A stretch of DNA of 64,000 nt from Hirundichthys speculiger (taxonomy: Eukaryota; Chordata; Actinopteri; Beloniformes; Exocoetidae), in assembly GCA_018398805.1 (NCBI GenBank), contig JAGFBZ010000673.1:248001-312000 (forward strand). The letters are read 5' to 3'. Within the stretch, counting starts at the first letter, position 1. Each line of letters opens with the position of its first letter. The position numbers and the translations under genes were made by a program. This document shows positions 38,346-49,780 of the stretch, in pieces. Under the pieces are notes generated by a model. The model was not told the DNA's origin. It saw only the letters and a program-made list of their open reading frames with translations, and made no database searches.

Positions 38346-40078
38346 ATCTGCCTCATCCGATCCCAGCATTTATCACACTGTGTCGGTAATAGTGTGTGCT
38401 CTACTCAGACTTGTTCATATCAAATTTCTTTGTAATAATAGCATTTTAATGTAAGACAGAATACAAATGTCATAAATCAAGAATTTATCTAGTAATTCAT
38501 TATAAAACATGGATTAAAGAGAGTGCATTTCATTGCCAAATGCCTCATTGCACCCATTAGGCATTTACATAAACATGCTCACTTTCAGCTCTAAATGCGC
38601 AAATACATGTATTGTTGTTGCTTTGGTTTTGACAGACACAATAAAGATGCGGCCCTGGGGTTAATTAATTACAAACCTGGACAGGTGTTCACTGACAGCT
38701 GAGAAAACAAATTATTGCATTAGAAATAAACACTTCAATGCAGTCCTGCCCATTTTATCCAAAATCTACTGATAACATCCCCCATCCTAACATGTTTCAA
38801 CACTTACACTAAATTGCTTTTGTGTCTCTCTCCCTCCTCCTCCTCCTCTTTTGTCACACATTTTCTTTTTAATCTTCCACTTTCCTCCCTGGCATTTTAA
38901 TGACCCCCAACCACATTTAATCCCTTTACTTTAGTCAATGAGCACAGTTCTGCTTGATGCCTTGCCCCATAAAACAATCAAACCTCGGCACTCTGGTGTG
39001 AACTGCTAAAGTGCATATGAAGTATTATAATAAGTGAATATTTTTTTTACGAGAGCAAGTATAGGGGTTATTGTTAATGCAATGTCGCATCAAGGAGAGT
39101 AGAATTTCTCGACATTTATATCAACATTGTGATCACTAAAAAGGGTGGAAATGAAGTGCATCAACCATTATTTTAATCTGATTCACAGATAGTCGTGTGG
39201 GGGATTTATCATCATATTGGGTTTTTAAAACTCATGCTTGTGGGAGGCGTGAAATGTCATCCAAATTTACCTTGTCTGACTTTACGTTACTCAGAATGTC
39301 TTCTAAAATACCTGTAATGAGATTTTTCCCCTCTCATACTTGAAAGTAAAAAATAATGACCTCTTGGTCTCTAGGGAAGAATGCTGGTCACATTATGGGT
39401 CATATAACTACCACGCAGAAGTCCACTTTATTAGGAAGTAAGATGGATGATGATTTAAATACTGAACTTGTAATCAATAATTTCTTTCCTCTCAGTCTAA
39501 GCAGAACATGTCAGGTTTTCTACCTATACAATAAGAGCAAAAAACATAGCTTCTTCACTTTGTTGCTGCTGTCTCTTTCACCTGGATTGTGATACATCTT
39601 ATATTTAATTCTTAATCTCATCGACTTCTTTAAGTCATGCAGGTTAACTGTATCTGCTCTGCAGATGTGAAGCAGAAATCCACAGCCCCAGAGCCAACAG
39701 CTGATTTCGACATTGATGTTTTGTAACACTTAAAATCATATGAACATGTTCACAAAATTAAACATTTGATTTTTTTTGTCATGCAAGTTATCTTACATTT
39801 AGAAAGTGATTACTTTCATCAGCCCACCCTATTACAATGTTTTTAAAACTGTCTTTAGTTCTGCATGCACAGAGTCGACGCAGAGGAGCTCTGAAATGAA
39901 AAGTTATGCAGGAGTTTTGATTAAATGTTAGCCAATATACTACATCTGCACAGATTTAAACATCTGCGCAAAGACTCAAAACACTCTAGCACAAGCTTGA
40001 CCTCAGCTTCACTAAATCTGTCAACTAAATCTGTTATGTACATTCTAACTATTATCATGTCACATAAACCTTTTAATG

Positions 40079-40247
40079 CAGGGGTCTCAAACTCATTCCT
40101 GAAAGGGCCCTCAATCAACTGAACTGGTTCAGACCTTCAGTGAAGACAACTAGTTGATTGACTAAAACAACTCAGCTGTGTTTCTGCATGGTTGGAACAA
40201 AAACCTGCAGCCACACGGCCCTTTCAGGAATGAGTTTGAGACCCCTG
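40079..40247 (+). mobile_element. hAT miniature transposon with perfect 8-bp target duplication
   Basis: A 169-bp element with near-perfect termini of about 32 bp: CAGGGGTCTCAAACTCATTC at the left, and the same sequence inverted at the right. Identical TTTTAATG flanks (40071-40078 and 40248-40255) define the insertion. Too short to encode a transposase. Confidence 0.92.
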
Positions 40248-40279
40248 TTTTAATGAAATAAAAGATTTTTTCACAAGAA

Positions 40280-40329
40280 GATTGTGCGTAAATGAGCACC
40301 TGAATGAAGGTGCTCATTTACACACAATC
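40280..40329. repeat. 50-bp near-perfect hairpin (22-bp arms, 6-base loop)
   Basis: Arms 40280-40301 and 40308-40329 pair with a single mismatch. In a minus-strand RNA the mismatch becomes a G-U wobble. It lies about 30 bp right of the hAT element and outside its target duplication, so it is a separate feature. Confidence 0.85.
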
Positions 40330-41269
40330 AAGACTTTGTTTGTCTTTCCGCTAAAGAAAGTGAGCAGACAAAGAAAGTGGAGTCAAAGGGAAGTGCTGTT
40401 AAGAAAGAATGAAGCTCATCCGATGTAATTAAAGTAATAAATATCACAAACTACTCCTACATCCCTGATTGCTTCAAAGCAGCAGACTGTACCGCGAAGG
40501 CAGACATGTGGGTCAGGGAGTCCTTCCAAGTCTGAAGCATAGACTGCACACAAAGAACTGGACAAACCATCTGTGACCTCACCCAGGTTTTCTAAAGAGG
40601 GCCTCTGAAACCTGTTTTTGGACTATAGGCAGCGTAATTATAGCAGGACTGACTGCCCAACCTCGGTTCATCCATAAGTGGGCAAATGTGTGAAACTAAA
40701 TACCTTGGCAGCTGGTTGGAACACATCCACCTAACTTTAGTCATGAACATCTAGCTGTTTTAGCCTAGCTTTGCTCATGCTAACCTACGAGCCCATAATT
40801 ACCTTCATTCCCACATTCATTCTGAACTAATCTGTCTGCCAGTTTTCATTTCAGGTGTTGCTACCGAAACGTAATTTGAAATTAGCGCTGTTGGAGCTAA
40901 ATCTTGGTTTAAACCCTGGTCTAAAGCCAGGATTTCCAGGTGTACGTGGCTCGATGGCTTGGCTTGATCAGGTAACTTATTGGCTGGGAATTTATCCAGA
41001 AATCCTAATCTTCTCCAGAGCAGCATATGAGTTCAGAGTTTTGACTCATTTTCTGATGATGAACAGGTCGTTGTGGTGATACCGCATGAAATATCATCAG
41101 GCAGAATTACTGAATGTTCACGTCTCATATTTAAAAAAAAAAACCCACACACACATTGAAAAATGTGATCGATAATAAATAAATGTCTGATTCAATCATT
41201 CAGCTGTTTTTCTTAAAAGTCAGTGAGTGCCTTTACAGGCTCTTTCACAAAGTACTCATCACGCGTCAA

Positions 41270-41513
41270 ACATTGTTTGGAAAGGATTTAATGAACATGA
41301 CAAAGAGTTCAAGGCATTGATTTCACCAACAGACGTCCTTCAGATCAGTCTACGGTGAATCCAACCCACGGAGGTCCAAACCGGCAGCGTCTGCTGTGAG
41401 CGTCTTGGGAAGAGATCAGACAGGATAGCTCTTGTGAAGTCCGTAGATTGATGGGTTGGAGTTTTACACAGAGCATTAGTGAGGCAGTTTTAATGTTGTG
41501 GCTCGTCAGTGTA
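41270..41513 (+). mobile_element. 3' fragment of a Tc1-like transposon
   Basis: The segment AACATGACAAAGAGTTCAAG near 41294 corresponds to the transposase region before the last catalytic residue in one fish Tc1 lineage. The right end (TTTTAATGTTGTGGCTCGTC, then AGTGTA) is that lineage's inverted-repeat terminus. The 5' part is absent and the remaining frame is not open. Confidence 0.55.
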
Positions 41514-43351
41514 AAAACCACAGGTAGCAGGACGTGTTAACGCTCTGATCGGGACATACGAGCAGACAGAATGTGGATTCAGGAACTCACAGATGTCCAG
41601 TAAATGTCAGTGGTCTGTTCCCTGAACGTTCTGTTTTCTAATCGAAAATTAAATTAGAGTTCCAACTGGCATCCTCTCATAAAATGAACATTCAGTGTGC
41701 GATCATTAATATTCAGTGATGTTTTAAGATGACTGCAGTTTAACAGGCAAGGCTATTTGTGTGAGCGTGTGTGACGCGTGGGCATGTTTATGGAAGGTTG
41801 AGGCCATCTGCTTGATCATCTTAACCTTTGCTTCATCTTCTGTCCCTTTTTTTTTTGCTTTACTTTTTTCTTACTCTTTCCCCCATCTCTTCATTTTCTC
41901 CTCCTTCTCTTTCCTGCCTTTCTCTCTACTTCCTTCGCTCCCATCATGACATTACCAGCAGATGGAAATGAGACCTTTAACAAGAGTCACTGAATTTTCT
42001 ACTCTTAGTCATGCACGTGTGCATTCATGCCCGTTTCTAAGTGCTGATGTTCGAGTCTGCGGCATGGGCACATTTAAATATTTATCGCTCCCGGAGGAGT
42101 CTGAAGCATGTCGTCAGGTCCAAGCAGGGTCGCGGAGAGACACGCGCTCCCCCAGAAACAGAGCTTAACCAGTAAACACTGCAGCAAACTGACAGAAGCC
42201 ATCAAAGTCAACAATAGCAGGAGAAATGGGGAGGAGCAGGAGGGGGGGGAAGCAAAGATGGATGGAGAGAGGAGGGACGAGGAGGCAATGCTAGACAGCA
42301 TCGCCTTCTGTGTTTAATTTACGAGCTCGCTGTAATGAATAATTAAACATTAAAACATCTTTGTCAAATTCACCGTAATTGCTCAGCATTATTGCTTGAA
42401 AGACTTGAGCTGTAACTACCTCGCAGGGTGTTGATCTGAAAAAAAAGGCACATGGAAAACAGTCATAATTCATTAGAGCAAGATTTCAGAAATGCTTTTG
42501 TCATGTAGCCACCTAAACCAGAAAATGAAAAGGTCTCGCTTAAACAAAAATACATCATAATGATTAGACCATCTGAAATAATATTTAATGATATCTAATA
42601 TTAGTCAGAGCTGTTAGAAAAACCTGAAGTGAGCTGGAGTGAAATAATAACCTCAGGTCCAAGCTCACTTCAGTTTACTCATCCTGCAGCTTTTTTCGCC
42701 CCCGTCTTTCTAGGTCGGTCACAGCTGCTATGGCAGTGACACTTCAGTTGTGGTGCTCCGGCTGGCTGGTTTGGTGCCATCTGAGAAGATTGTCTGCGTA
42801 GTCCAGACTCCTTTTGTTGATGAGTGGATCGCATGTGATGGAAAAAAGGCCCCAAAAGCATAGAAATTGAGATAAATAAATAAAAATGTTGGAAAAATCA
42901 TAAGGCCTGCAAGTTCCAAGAGTAATGTTTTGTTTGTTCTTGAATTTATTTAAAAAAATTATTAAAAATCCTCCCGCACCAACTTTAACTATGCTATGAT
43001 GTTGTAAAAGTGACAAAGAATTCGCAGTGCAGCAGCTAAATGGAATTCGGCCATCAGCTGGCACTTGTGATTTCCAACAATCATCAATTGCTTTTAAACG
43101 TCTAATGTCTTCTAGTCTTCGAATCTGTAGTGCAGTACACCATCATTACCCACTATTATCCAATAAATAAATAAAAAAGAAAAATGATCAACTTTTAAGC
43201 AATGAAACCAAAAATTAAAATGTGAAAAGTCCTGGATGAATAACTGCTTATAGCTTTCTTTTTTGTGCCTGAAGGATTTAGTCAGTGTATAGCTGGTGCC
43301 AATCTGAATTTAAATCACACTTTGCAGAAATAGGCACCTGTCTTGCTTTCC

Positions 43352-43378
43352 TTGCTCTCTCTCTCTCTCTCTCTCTCG
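43352..43378 (+). repeat. (CT)n microsatellite
   Basis: About 12 CT units ending in CGCTCG, in the intergenic region. Confidence 0.9.
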
Positions 43379-44061
43379 CTCGTTTTTTAATTGTACTTTG
43401 AAGTCACAGTCTGCTGTTTTGCAGCATTGAATGATAAAACTTAATAATGTCTGGCAGGCATGGCTCCCATCCCATTTAAAGTCACCACGCAAAATGCTGC
43501 TGGCGCTAAATGACATCACACAACTGAAGACACACACCATAAATTACTTAAATGACTGAGTTGTTCACGTGAACTTGAAATATTACAATCTGCAACACAC
43601 AATGTGGAACATCTCATTTGGCTACAGCTTTTACAAACACAAGATTCTTCTGACCTGACAGTGCACAAGCCCTTGTCCCACTTAGCAAAGAACAGCTCTC
43701 ACACTGCACAAAATCCCAAATCCCCACGCCCCATATTTTATCAAGTAAAAAAAAAAAAAAAAAGTCAACATCACGGTCATTGTTCTATTTAGCTAAATAA
43801 AAAAAAAATCTCAAAGCCCTTGGCCTATTTTTTTCAACGTTCAACACATCTTTAAAGAGCTTGCAACTATTACTTTCATTCCCAAGGACCTTAATTTCAT
43901 TATAATGCATTCACTTTAAGAATGAAAGATCTATGAGACAAAGTGCAAAATAATGACTCTCAGAAGGCTTCAATTCTCTGTGCGCCGAGAGATAACAGAC
44001 AGCAAAAGCCTTTTAGACTGAGATCACTGGTTCAGGAGTAGCTGCGCATTCTGTTTCACCA

Positions 44062-44077
44062 CCACCAGGGGGCGGTG
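44062..44077 (+). promoter_or_regulatory. CTCF-like motif
   Basis: CCACCAGGGGGCGGTG matches the CTCF core in the same orientation as the site at 38323. It sits just upstream of the probable promoter and leader exon of the uncharacterised plus-strand gene. Confidence 0.55.
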
Positions 44078-44089
44078 TGGCTTTGGAGC

Positions 44090-44394
44090 TGAGCTGCGTG
44101 TTTCCGCCGCTGTGCTGCGTTGTTCCGGACGTCGCAACTGCAACAAAAGCAGCCTTTCTAAGTAACGTAACATAGTAATGTGGTGTTTATGTTTTTATAT
44201 ACGTTGTTTTAATGCTTCTGCGACGTGTTGTCCGACATTTCTGGAGAGGTTTGTTGAATAAAGTTCTGGCTTGAGTGGGGGAAAAAAAAAAACAAAAACA
44301 ACCGTTATTGCTGCAGCGGAGAGGAAGAAGAGGAGGAAGAGGAGGAGTGAGGAGGCGGAAAAGGCTGGCCGGCAGGAAGCACAAGTCACTGCAG
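44090..44394 (+). promoter_or_regulatory. Probable promoter and non-coding leader exon of the 431-residue gene
   Basis: CpG-containing sequence at 44098-44145 is followed by a purine-rich stretch that ends in a good donor (CAG/GTGAAA at 44394/44395). Splicing to the acceptor at 44603-44604 would join it to the first coding exon. The open frame in the leader (ATG near 44271) would run into a stop after splicing, so the leader is most likely untranslated. Confidence 0.4.
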
Positions 44395-44645
44395 GTGAAA
44401 GAGATGCTTCTGTGACATGTCTGGACCTTCTGCTTTTGAGGGTTTTTATTTTTTGAGCAGATTTAACGTCCTGTAGGTGATGATTAAATTAGAGGAAGAT
44501 TTCATGTGTTGCTCCATGGGTTCAAAAGCCAAATATCACAGTATGATACAATATGATTCCTTGTTGTGTTAACACTGTCCTGTGGATCAATTTCCCTTCC
44601 TCAGATGGTGCTATAACTCATCTTAAAGTGAACACGGGTATCACC

Positions 44646-47218
44646 ATGGGCCAGCTGCTCTCATCAGAAGAGGAAGCCTCCCAGCTCAAGGATGTGATTG
44701 GCTCCGTCCTCTACGATGCCATGGTGGATGCTGATGCAGTTCCTGACCTGAGAGTCGTCCACCCTCTCATCCTGGCCGATCACGACGGGAGCTTTGTCTC
44801 CCAGGGCCGCCTCCAGGAACAACTGCAACAGGTTAACCAGACTTGATTGGAAACATGAGGTGCTCCCCCTGGGCCGGGTGGAGTGGGTGAAATGTTCATT
44901 GATCACCTTTAAATCCGCTCAATCCTGAAGTGCAGGTGGAGATTAAAAGCAGGAGTGGGAAGATGATTTTGCCCTGAAAATGAAGCACCGTGCTATATTA
45001 AAAATGGATCCCTACTGGGGGTTGTAAAGAGGTTGTAAATCAGTGCAATAGGGCAGCAGAGACCAATCTGATGATGACAAAAATCTGTTAACAGCTGCTC
45101 TTAAAAACAAGAGGACAGTCTGCTCATTTCAAAAATTTTATTTTTATTGGGACGGATAATAATGAACGATATGCTGGAATTCTGTCTGCATTTTAGTGTG
45201 ACATCAAACTTTCTTTGCGTAGCTGCAGAAGGACATTGGGAGTCGGGCGCCTTCCTACCTGAAGGATCTGATTGGTCGACTGTCGTCCTTCTCGGATGAG
45301 CCACGCTTGGCAGGCCTGGTGGGATTAGTGGTCACTATGGTGATGGATTTGGCCTACACATCATCGAAACAGTCATCGGGAGGGAAAGGGAGGTCAGCGG
45401 GTTCATCTTCATGCCAGGTAAACCTCGACAGGAAGTCATGAGGGGAAATAAAAAGAGCGCTCGCAGATATATTGAAATATTATGTTCATGCATGCATTTG
45501 CTCGTGCAGTCACAATTATTATCATTTTTTTTTTTTAAGCTTATCGATAGAAGTAACCCTTCATTTGATCTTCCTGGTCGAAGGAAGACCAGGGTTTATT
45601 AATCGTGGTACTAGATTTAGTTTGCTTTTATTTAGACCTTTATGAGACTTTTGGGAAAAATGCAATGCGTCAACGTTCATGAGACTGAAATCCACGCAGC
45701 AGAGCAGAGTCAATAAAGTCAATATCCTCACGTCGGTCAACTAAAATGTTAATTTCAGTGATTCTAAATCATCTGAAAATGATTTAAAAGCTTATGGTCC
45801 AATAAACCAGTGTCGTTAATTCTTAATGGTTGGATTTCCATGTGTAGCAAAGAGTCTGTGAGCTTCAGGAGGTGATGGAGGAGTACCTGAAGCGCTGCAG
45901 GATCAGCCTGAGCGATAAGAGCAGGCTGATCCAAGACTTCTTCAGACTGGAGGCCCAGCTCAGCCTCATCCTCACACAGCTGAAGACCTGTCTTCTCGGG
46001 GGAGACTGTGACACCAGGTGGGAGGGAGTAGAACTGTAAAGTGACATATCTGCATGATGTTGCTAAATGGTTCGATACGGACAGAGTGGTCACGAGGTGT
46101 TGATTGACTCTATAACTCTGGGCTTGTCCAGGTCCCTGAGACACTGGGCCAGCGGGGCCATCTTTCACACCCAGATGTTGGCTCATCTGGCTCAGCTCGA
46201 GGCCAAGGCCGAGCCCTCGTCTGCAAAAGCAGCACTGGAGCAGTACAAGGAAGATCTGACACAGATCATACCTGCCTACAGGTAAAACCGCAAAGCTAAC
46301 GAGTGTTTGTAGAGGAGGTGGAGAGCCGTAGCTTAGGGCGTTGTGCTGAAAGAAAAGAAGGAATTTAGATGGCATATTTTCATAAACGTTCAGGTTCAGG
46401 TGCTTAAGTAGCTCTGGCAGGGGTGCATTCACAAATTCTTTAGTTAAGGGAAGGGGGGGGGGGGGGGGGGTTAAAAAAAAGGTGCTAATTATTCGATTAA
46501 CATCTCTATTCCTTTTTTCCCTCATTATAAATTCTCCTTACCGTCCGTTCCAGGCGTTATAAGTCGAATACAGTCTGTGCTGTGAAATGCCGCGGCGGTC
46601 TCCTGGGAGATTCTGACCCGTCCAGGGAGGTGCCAGAGGAAGGCACCATGACGGGACTCATGTTGACAGACAGAGAGACAGGAAAGAGTGTGACGGTCCC
46701 GCTCTCCCACGTGGAGACAGAGACAGGTAACTCGTCAGACTGCTTTTTCCCGTCTCAGTCCGGCTGCACGTTACTGAACACGGCTGCTCTTCACAGGGAG
46801 AAGAAGGCAAGATTCTGCACCCGACTGTACCTCCCAAGTTACCCTGGACCTGGTCACCTCAGATCAGTACGCTCAGGCGTACCTGGACCACCTGTTCTCT
46901 GATAAGGGACCCGTGGCAAAGCTGGAAAGCTACTTCACTGAGGCCGGCGAGAAACTGGCGATGCAAAGCGCTGAACCGGGATGTAAAAAGACGATGGGCG
47001 TGAGAAATGCAATTCAACAAGATGGAGTGCATCTTACAGACAAAACAGCAGGAATAAATGAACAACAAGGGGCGGAGAAGATGGAAATGAAAAGAGAAGG
47101 AATGGTGGAATCCAACCGGACAGATGAAGGTTTGAAGCTGAGCATCGTGGAGACGCAGCCAGAGGATCAAGAAGTGCATAGAAGTCCAAGATGTCAGTCC
47201 TCCACTGCAGAGAAATAA
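44646..47218 (+). CDS. Uncharacterised six-exon gene, 431 residues, candidate N-myristoylated protein
   Basis: I do not recognise this family. Coding exons: 44646-44831, 45223-45417, 45848-46017, 46132-46281, 46554-46726, 46797-47218. Every boundary is AG/GT, the phases (0,0,2,2,1) fit, and the total of 1,296 nt gives 431 residues. The start is chosen because it yields MGQLLSSEE, a typical N-myristoylation context (Gly2, Ser6). A hydrophobic stretch lies at 91-107 (LAGLVGLVVTMVMDLAY). Residues 128-233 look helical, rich in Leu, Gln and Glu. The C-terminal 80 or so residues are charged and low-complexity. A leader exon probably ends at 44394 (CAG/GTGAAA) and joins 44605. The tiny reading frame at the new exon's first base (44605-44616) would be an upstream ORF. 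It runs divergently from THUMPD2. Membrane association is inferred only from the N-terminus. The gene structure is well supported; function is unknown. Confidence 0.85.
46453..46470 (+). repeat. Poly(G) run of 18 bases
   Basis: Located in the intron between coding exons 4 and 5 of the 431-residue gene. Confidence 0.9.
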
Positions 47219-47219
47219 A
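47214..47219 (+). terminator. AATAAA overlapping the stop codon of the 431-residue gene
   Basis: The hexamer includes the TAA stop (47216-47218). If used, the 3' UTR would be only about 15-30 bases. Other AATAAA words at about 47337-47360 offer a more ordinary 3' end. Confidence 0.35.
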
Positions 47220-47562
47220 AGATCTACTCATACAACGTAAAACATTTCAGCTTTGTTTTTTCGGTTATTCCTTCAGAAATAAGAGTTCTACTGATTTAAC
47301 ATAGCATCGTAACCAAAATCAGCTGTCAGGATTGAAAAAAATAAATAAGTAAATAAAAATTGAGTCAGTGACCACTTTCACATGGACACCAACATAATTT
47401 CAAACAACCAACACAATTGAGCTGGCAGAATGATACTGTTTGGAGTGTTTTATTGTTATTATCTGCATATTCTGCATTTCTTAATGTAGATAATGACTTT
47501 ATTTAGATCAAGGAAACTGTTCACATGGCAGTTTATTAATGAGGCCATTGCCTTAATCTGAA

Positions 47563-47984
47563 CTAGAAAAGCACTCGGAGAGCGCAGATCTCCGCCAAGT
47601 GCAACAGTTCTCCCATATAGCGATTTACAGATTGCGATAAAATCGCCTTCTGGATCAAATCCGGATCAGCCTTTGAAATTTGATAGAGGTTCCCAGTGTC
47701 AATCCCTGAGTCAAATTTCATGAGTTTTGGGTAATAATTAACAGAGATATTAAGAAACAAACTTTCCGGCCCCATTGACCGCAATGTTATTGAAAATTTG
47801 AAAGTGATCCAGAATCCAGGATTTCTTCCGGATCACACCCAAAATGAAATCAGTTCTTCCTTTTCACATTTCTGACAACTGAAAATTTCATTAAAATCCA
47901 TCCATAACTTTTTGGGTTATCTTGAACACAGACAGACAGATAAACGCAGGCAAAAACATAACCTCCTTGGCGGATGTAATAAAA
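47563..47984 (+). repeat. RTE-type non-LTR retrotransposon 3' tail (tentative)
   Basis: The conserved block includes GATCCAGAATCCAGGATTTC, TTCATTAAAATCCATCCATAAC and the terminal ACAGACAGACAGATAAACGC through AACCTCCTTGGCGG. This resembles a widespread 3' tail seen in fish genomes. No intact coding part is present, and the family name is from memory, not a search. Confidence 0.5.
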
Positions 47985-49780
47985 TCAGACTATTGTTTAA
48001 AAAACAAAAAGCATAGCTGTTGTTGAGCTTTCTTCACCAGGTTAGAATCATGTGATGGCTTTGATTGAGTTATATTCTGCATTTGATTCTCACAGTTATC
48101 AAAGTCAAATCGCTACCAGCCATAAAAGGCTTAGGCTACAGTATTAGGAGAGATTAAATTAGATTAACTTTTAGACTTATGCAGGGAATTTTTGACTGAG
48201 CAGCAAACAGCAGCATCTTTTTCTTCCCTGAAAGAGTGCATTTGAAATTGAATCTGACAACTATGAGGTGTCATGACAGCTTTTCAGGGGGTTTTCGATG
48301 GCATTTCCACGGTTATGGCTGCTTATATTAAAATTCTGGGATTTTTCTTTCCAGTCTGGAGCTTCCTTTTCACTTGTATCGGAGTGATATTGACCAATAT
48401 TTAGTGAGAATACTGTAGTAATTCATAAAAGCTGTGGCTGGGAAAATAAAAATGTGTTTATTCGCCGCTGAGAGGCTCAGGATGTCAGGTCTCTGACGAC
48501 TTTAATAAAAGGATCTCTCTCCCTAAGGAAAATTCTCACTTTTTCACTGACATGTTGTGGGAGGTCAGTTCATCCAGAAGGACAAAAATGTGAGAGAACA
48601 GCGCACAGCGACCTTATAGAGTTGGAACTCAAAACTTTCTAAAAACAACTGCCCATTTTCATTAAGCTTTGCAACAAGAAGTCGATCATACAACAAACAG
48701 CTTTTGCAGAACCGGGAACCTGAGACACCCTGAAGCTGTGGCTGGATGTGCTTCAGACAGATGGAAACACGAGGACTGGCAGAGCATCCAGTTTGCAGGG
48801 AACATTTGGAGATTGATGGCCACTACAATCAAATTGGAAAATAAATCCTGCACAAATGCAGCTTCTCCTGAAGATAACGCTTCTCTAAGAGCAAAGAGAT
48901 GCGGCGCTTCTTGATGATTTCTCTGTCCTCAGTTGACCAGAGATGGCCATCTATTTCCAATGTACCATCCAAACAGATAAAAATCCACTTAATATTCAGC
49001 CCTATATGTGGTTATTGATTATAGTGAACAGATCTTCGACATCTGAGATTAATGCCAAACTAATTAGCCATAAGTAGAAGCAGTGCAACCTCTTCTTTTC
49101 TAAATATCTCCCTCCGATACAAATAGCACAGTTGTGCACCGTTGTATCTGATAAAATGCTACCTCATCCTTTCCGTGATGCAGGATAATTGCATTGCATT
49201 GAAAGGTCACGAGCACGCTGACCTGTCCACCACCTGCAAAAAGCAGGTGCAGGGTCTCAAAGGGGACATTTTGAGTGACATTTCACCAGAGACATTTTTT
49301 TTTCCTTAAGTGCTTCTCAGTTTGAAAGGTTGAAAGAATGCTTTTCTTTTTTTTTTTCTCATAGTTGCAGGAGGTGGGTGGGCAGCGTGGGAAGGAGATC
49401 TTGTGTGGTGTTGCCGTTAGACTGTGAATGTCAAGACAGGAGGGCTGCGAGAAGCGTGTGCGCATTTCTGGACAGGTGTGTTCATGCGACTGTGTGAGCG
49501 TTCATGAGGGTTTTATTTCTGGGTTGGAGCAAAGAATGGCATACGTGTAAAATGTTGTCCATGGAGTAACTGAATGTGAAGGTGATTGTATATGCATGAT
49601 AAAAAAAATATGCAAAGCTGCGTGAGTTACCTTGAGAACATGGATTAATGTGGATTACAGTATAAAGAAAGGAGTGCTTTAAGGGGAAGGCTTTTCTGTG
49701 TGTGTGTTTGGTGCTAGCTGTCAATAAATCAACTCATAATAGTGTGATATCAATGTTCAATAACAGTTCAATTTAATTAA

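Larger units (their letters stand above)
38346..44061. other. Intergenic region between divergent THUMPD2 and the 431-residue gene
   Basis: It holds a hAT miniature element (40079-40247), a 22-bp-stem hairpin (40280-40329), a Tc1 tail (about 41270-41513), a CT-rich tract (about 41850-41945), a smaller inverted repeat (42624-42673) and a (CT)n microsatellite (43352-43378). No coding exon is supported. Confidence 0.7.

Noticed and set aside
44271..44456. Lys/Arg-rich frame MSGGKKKTKTTVIAAAERKK as a first coding exon
   Set aside because: Joining its donor (44394) to the next acceptor (44604) gives an immediate in-frame stop, so it is more likely untranslated leader.
46320..46350. GAGCCGTAGCTTAGGGCGTT as a SINE or tRNA head
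   Set aside because: Only about 20 bases of resemblance, with no following structure.
45764..46525. 253-residue minus-strand open frame
   Set aside because: It is the antisense shadow of exons 3 and 4 of the plus-strand gene, which has the correct splice sites.
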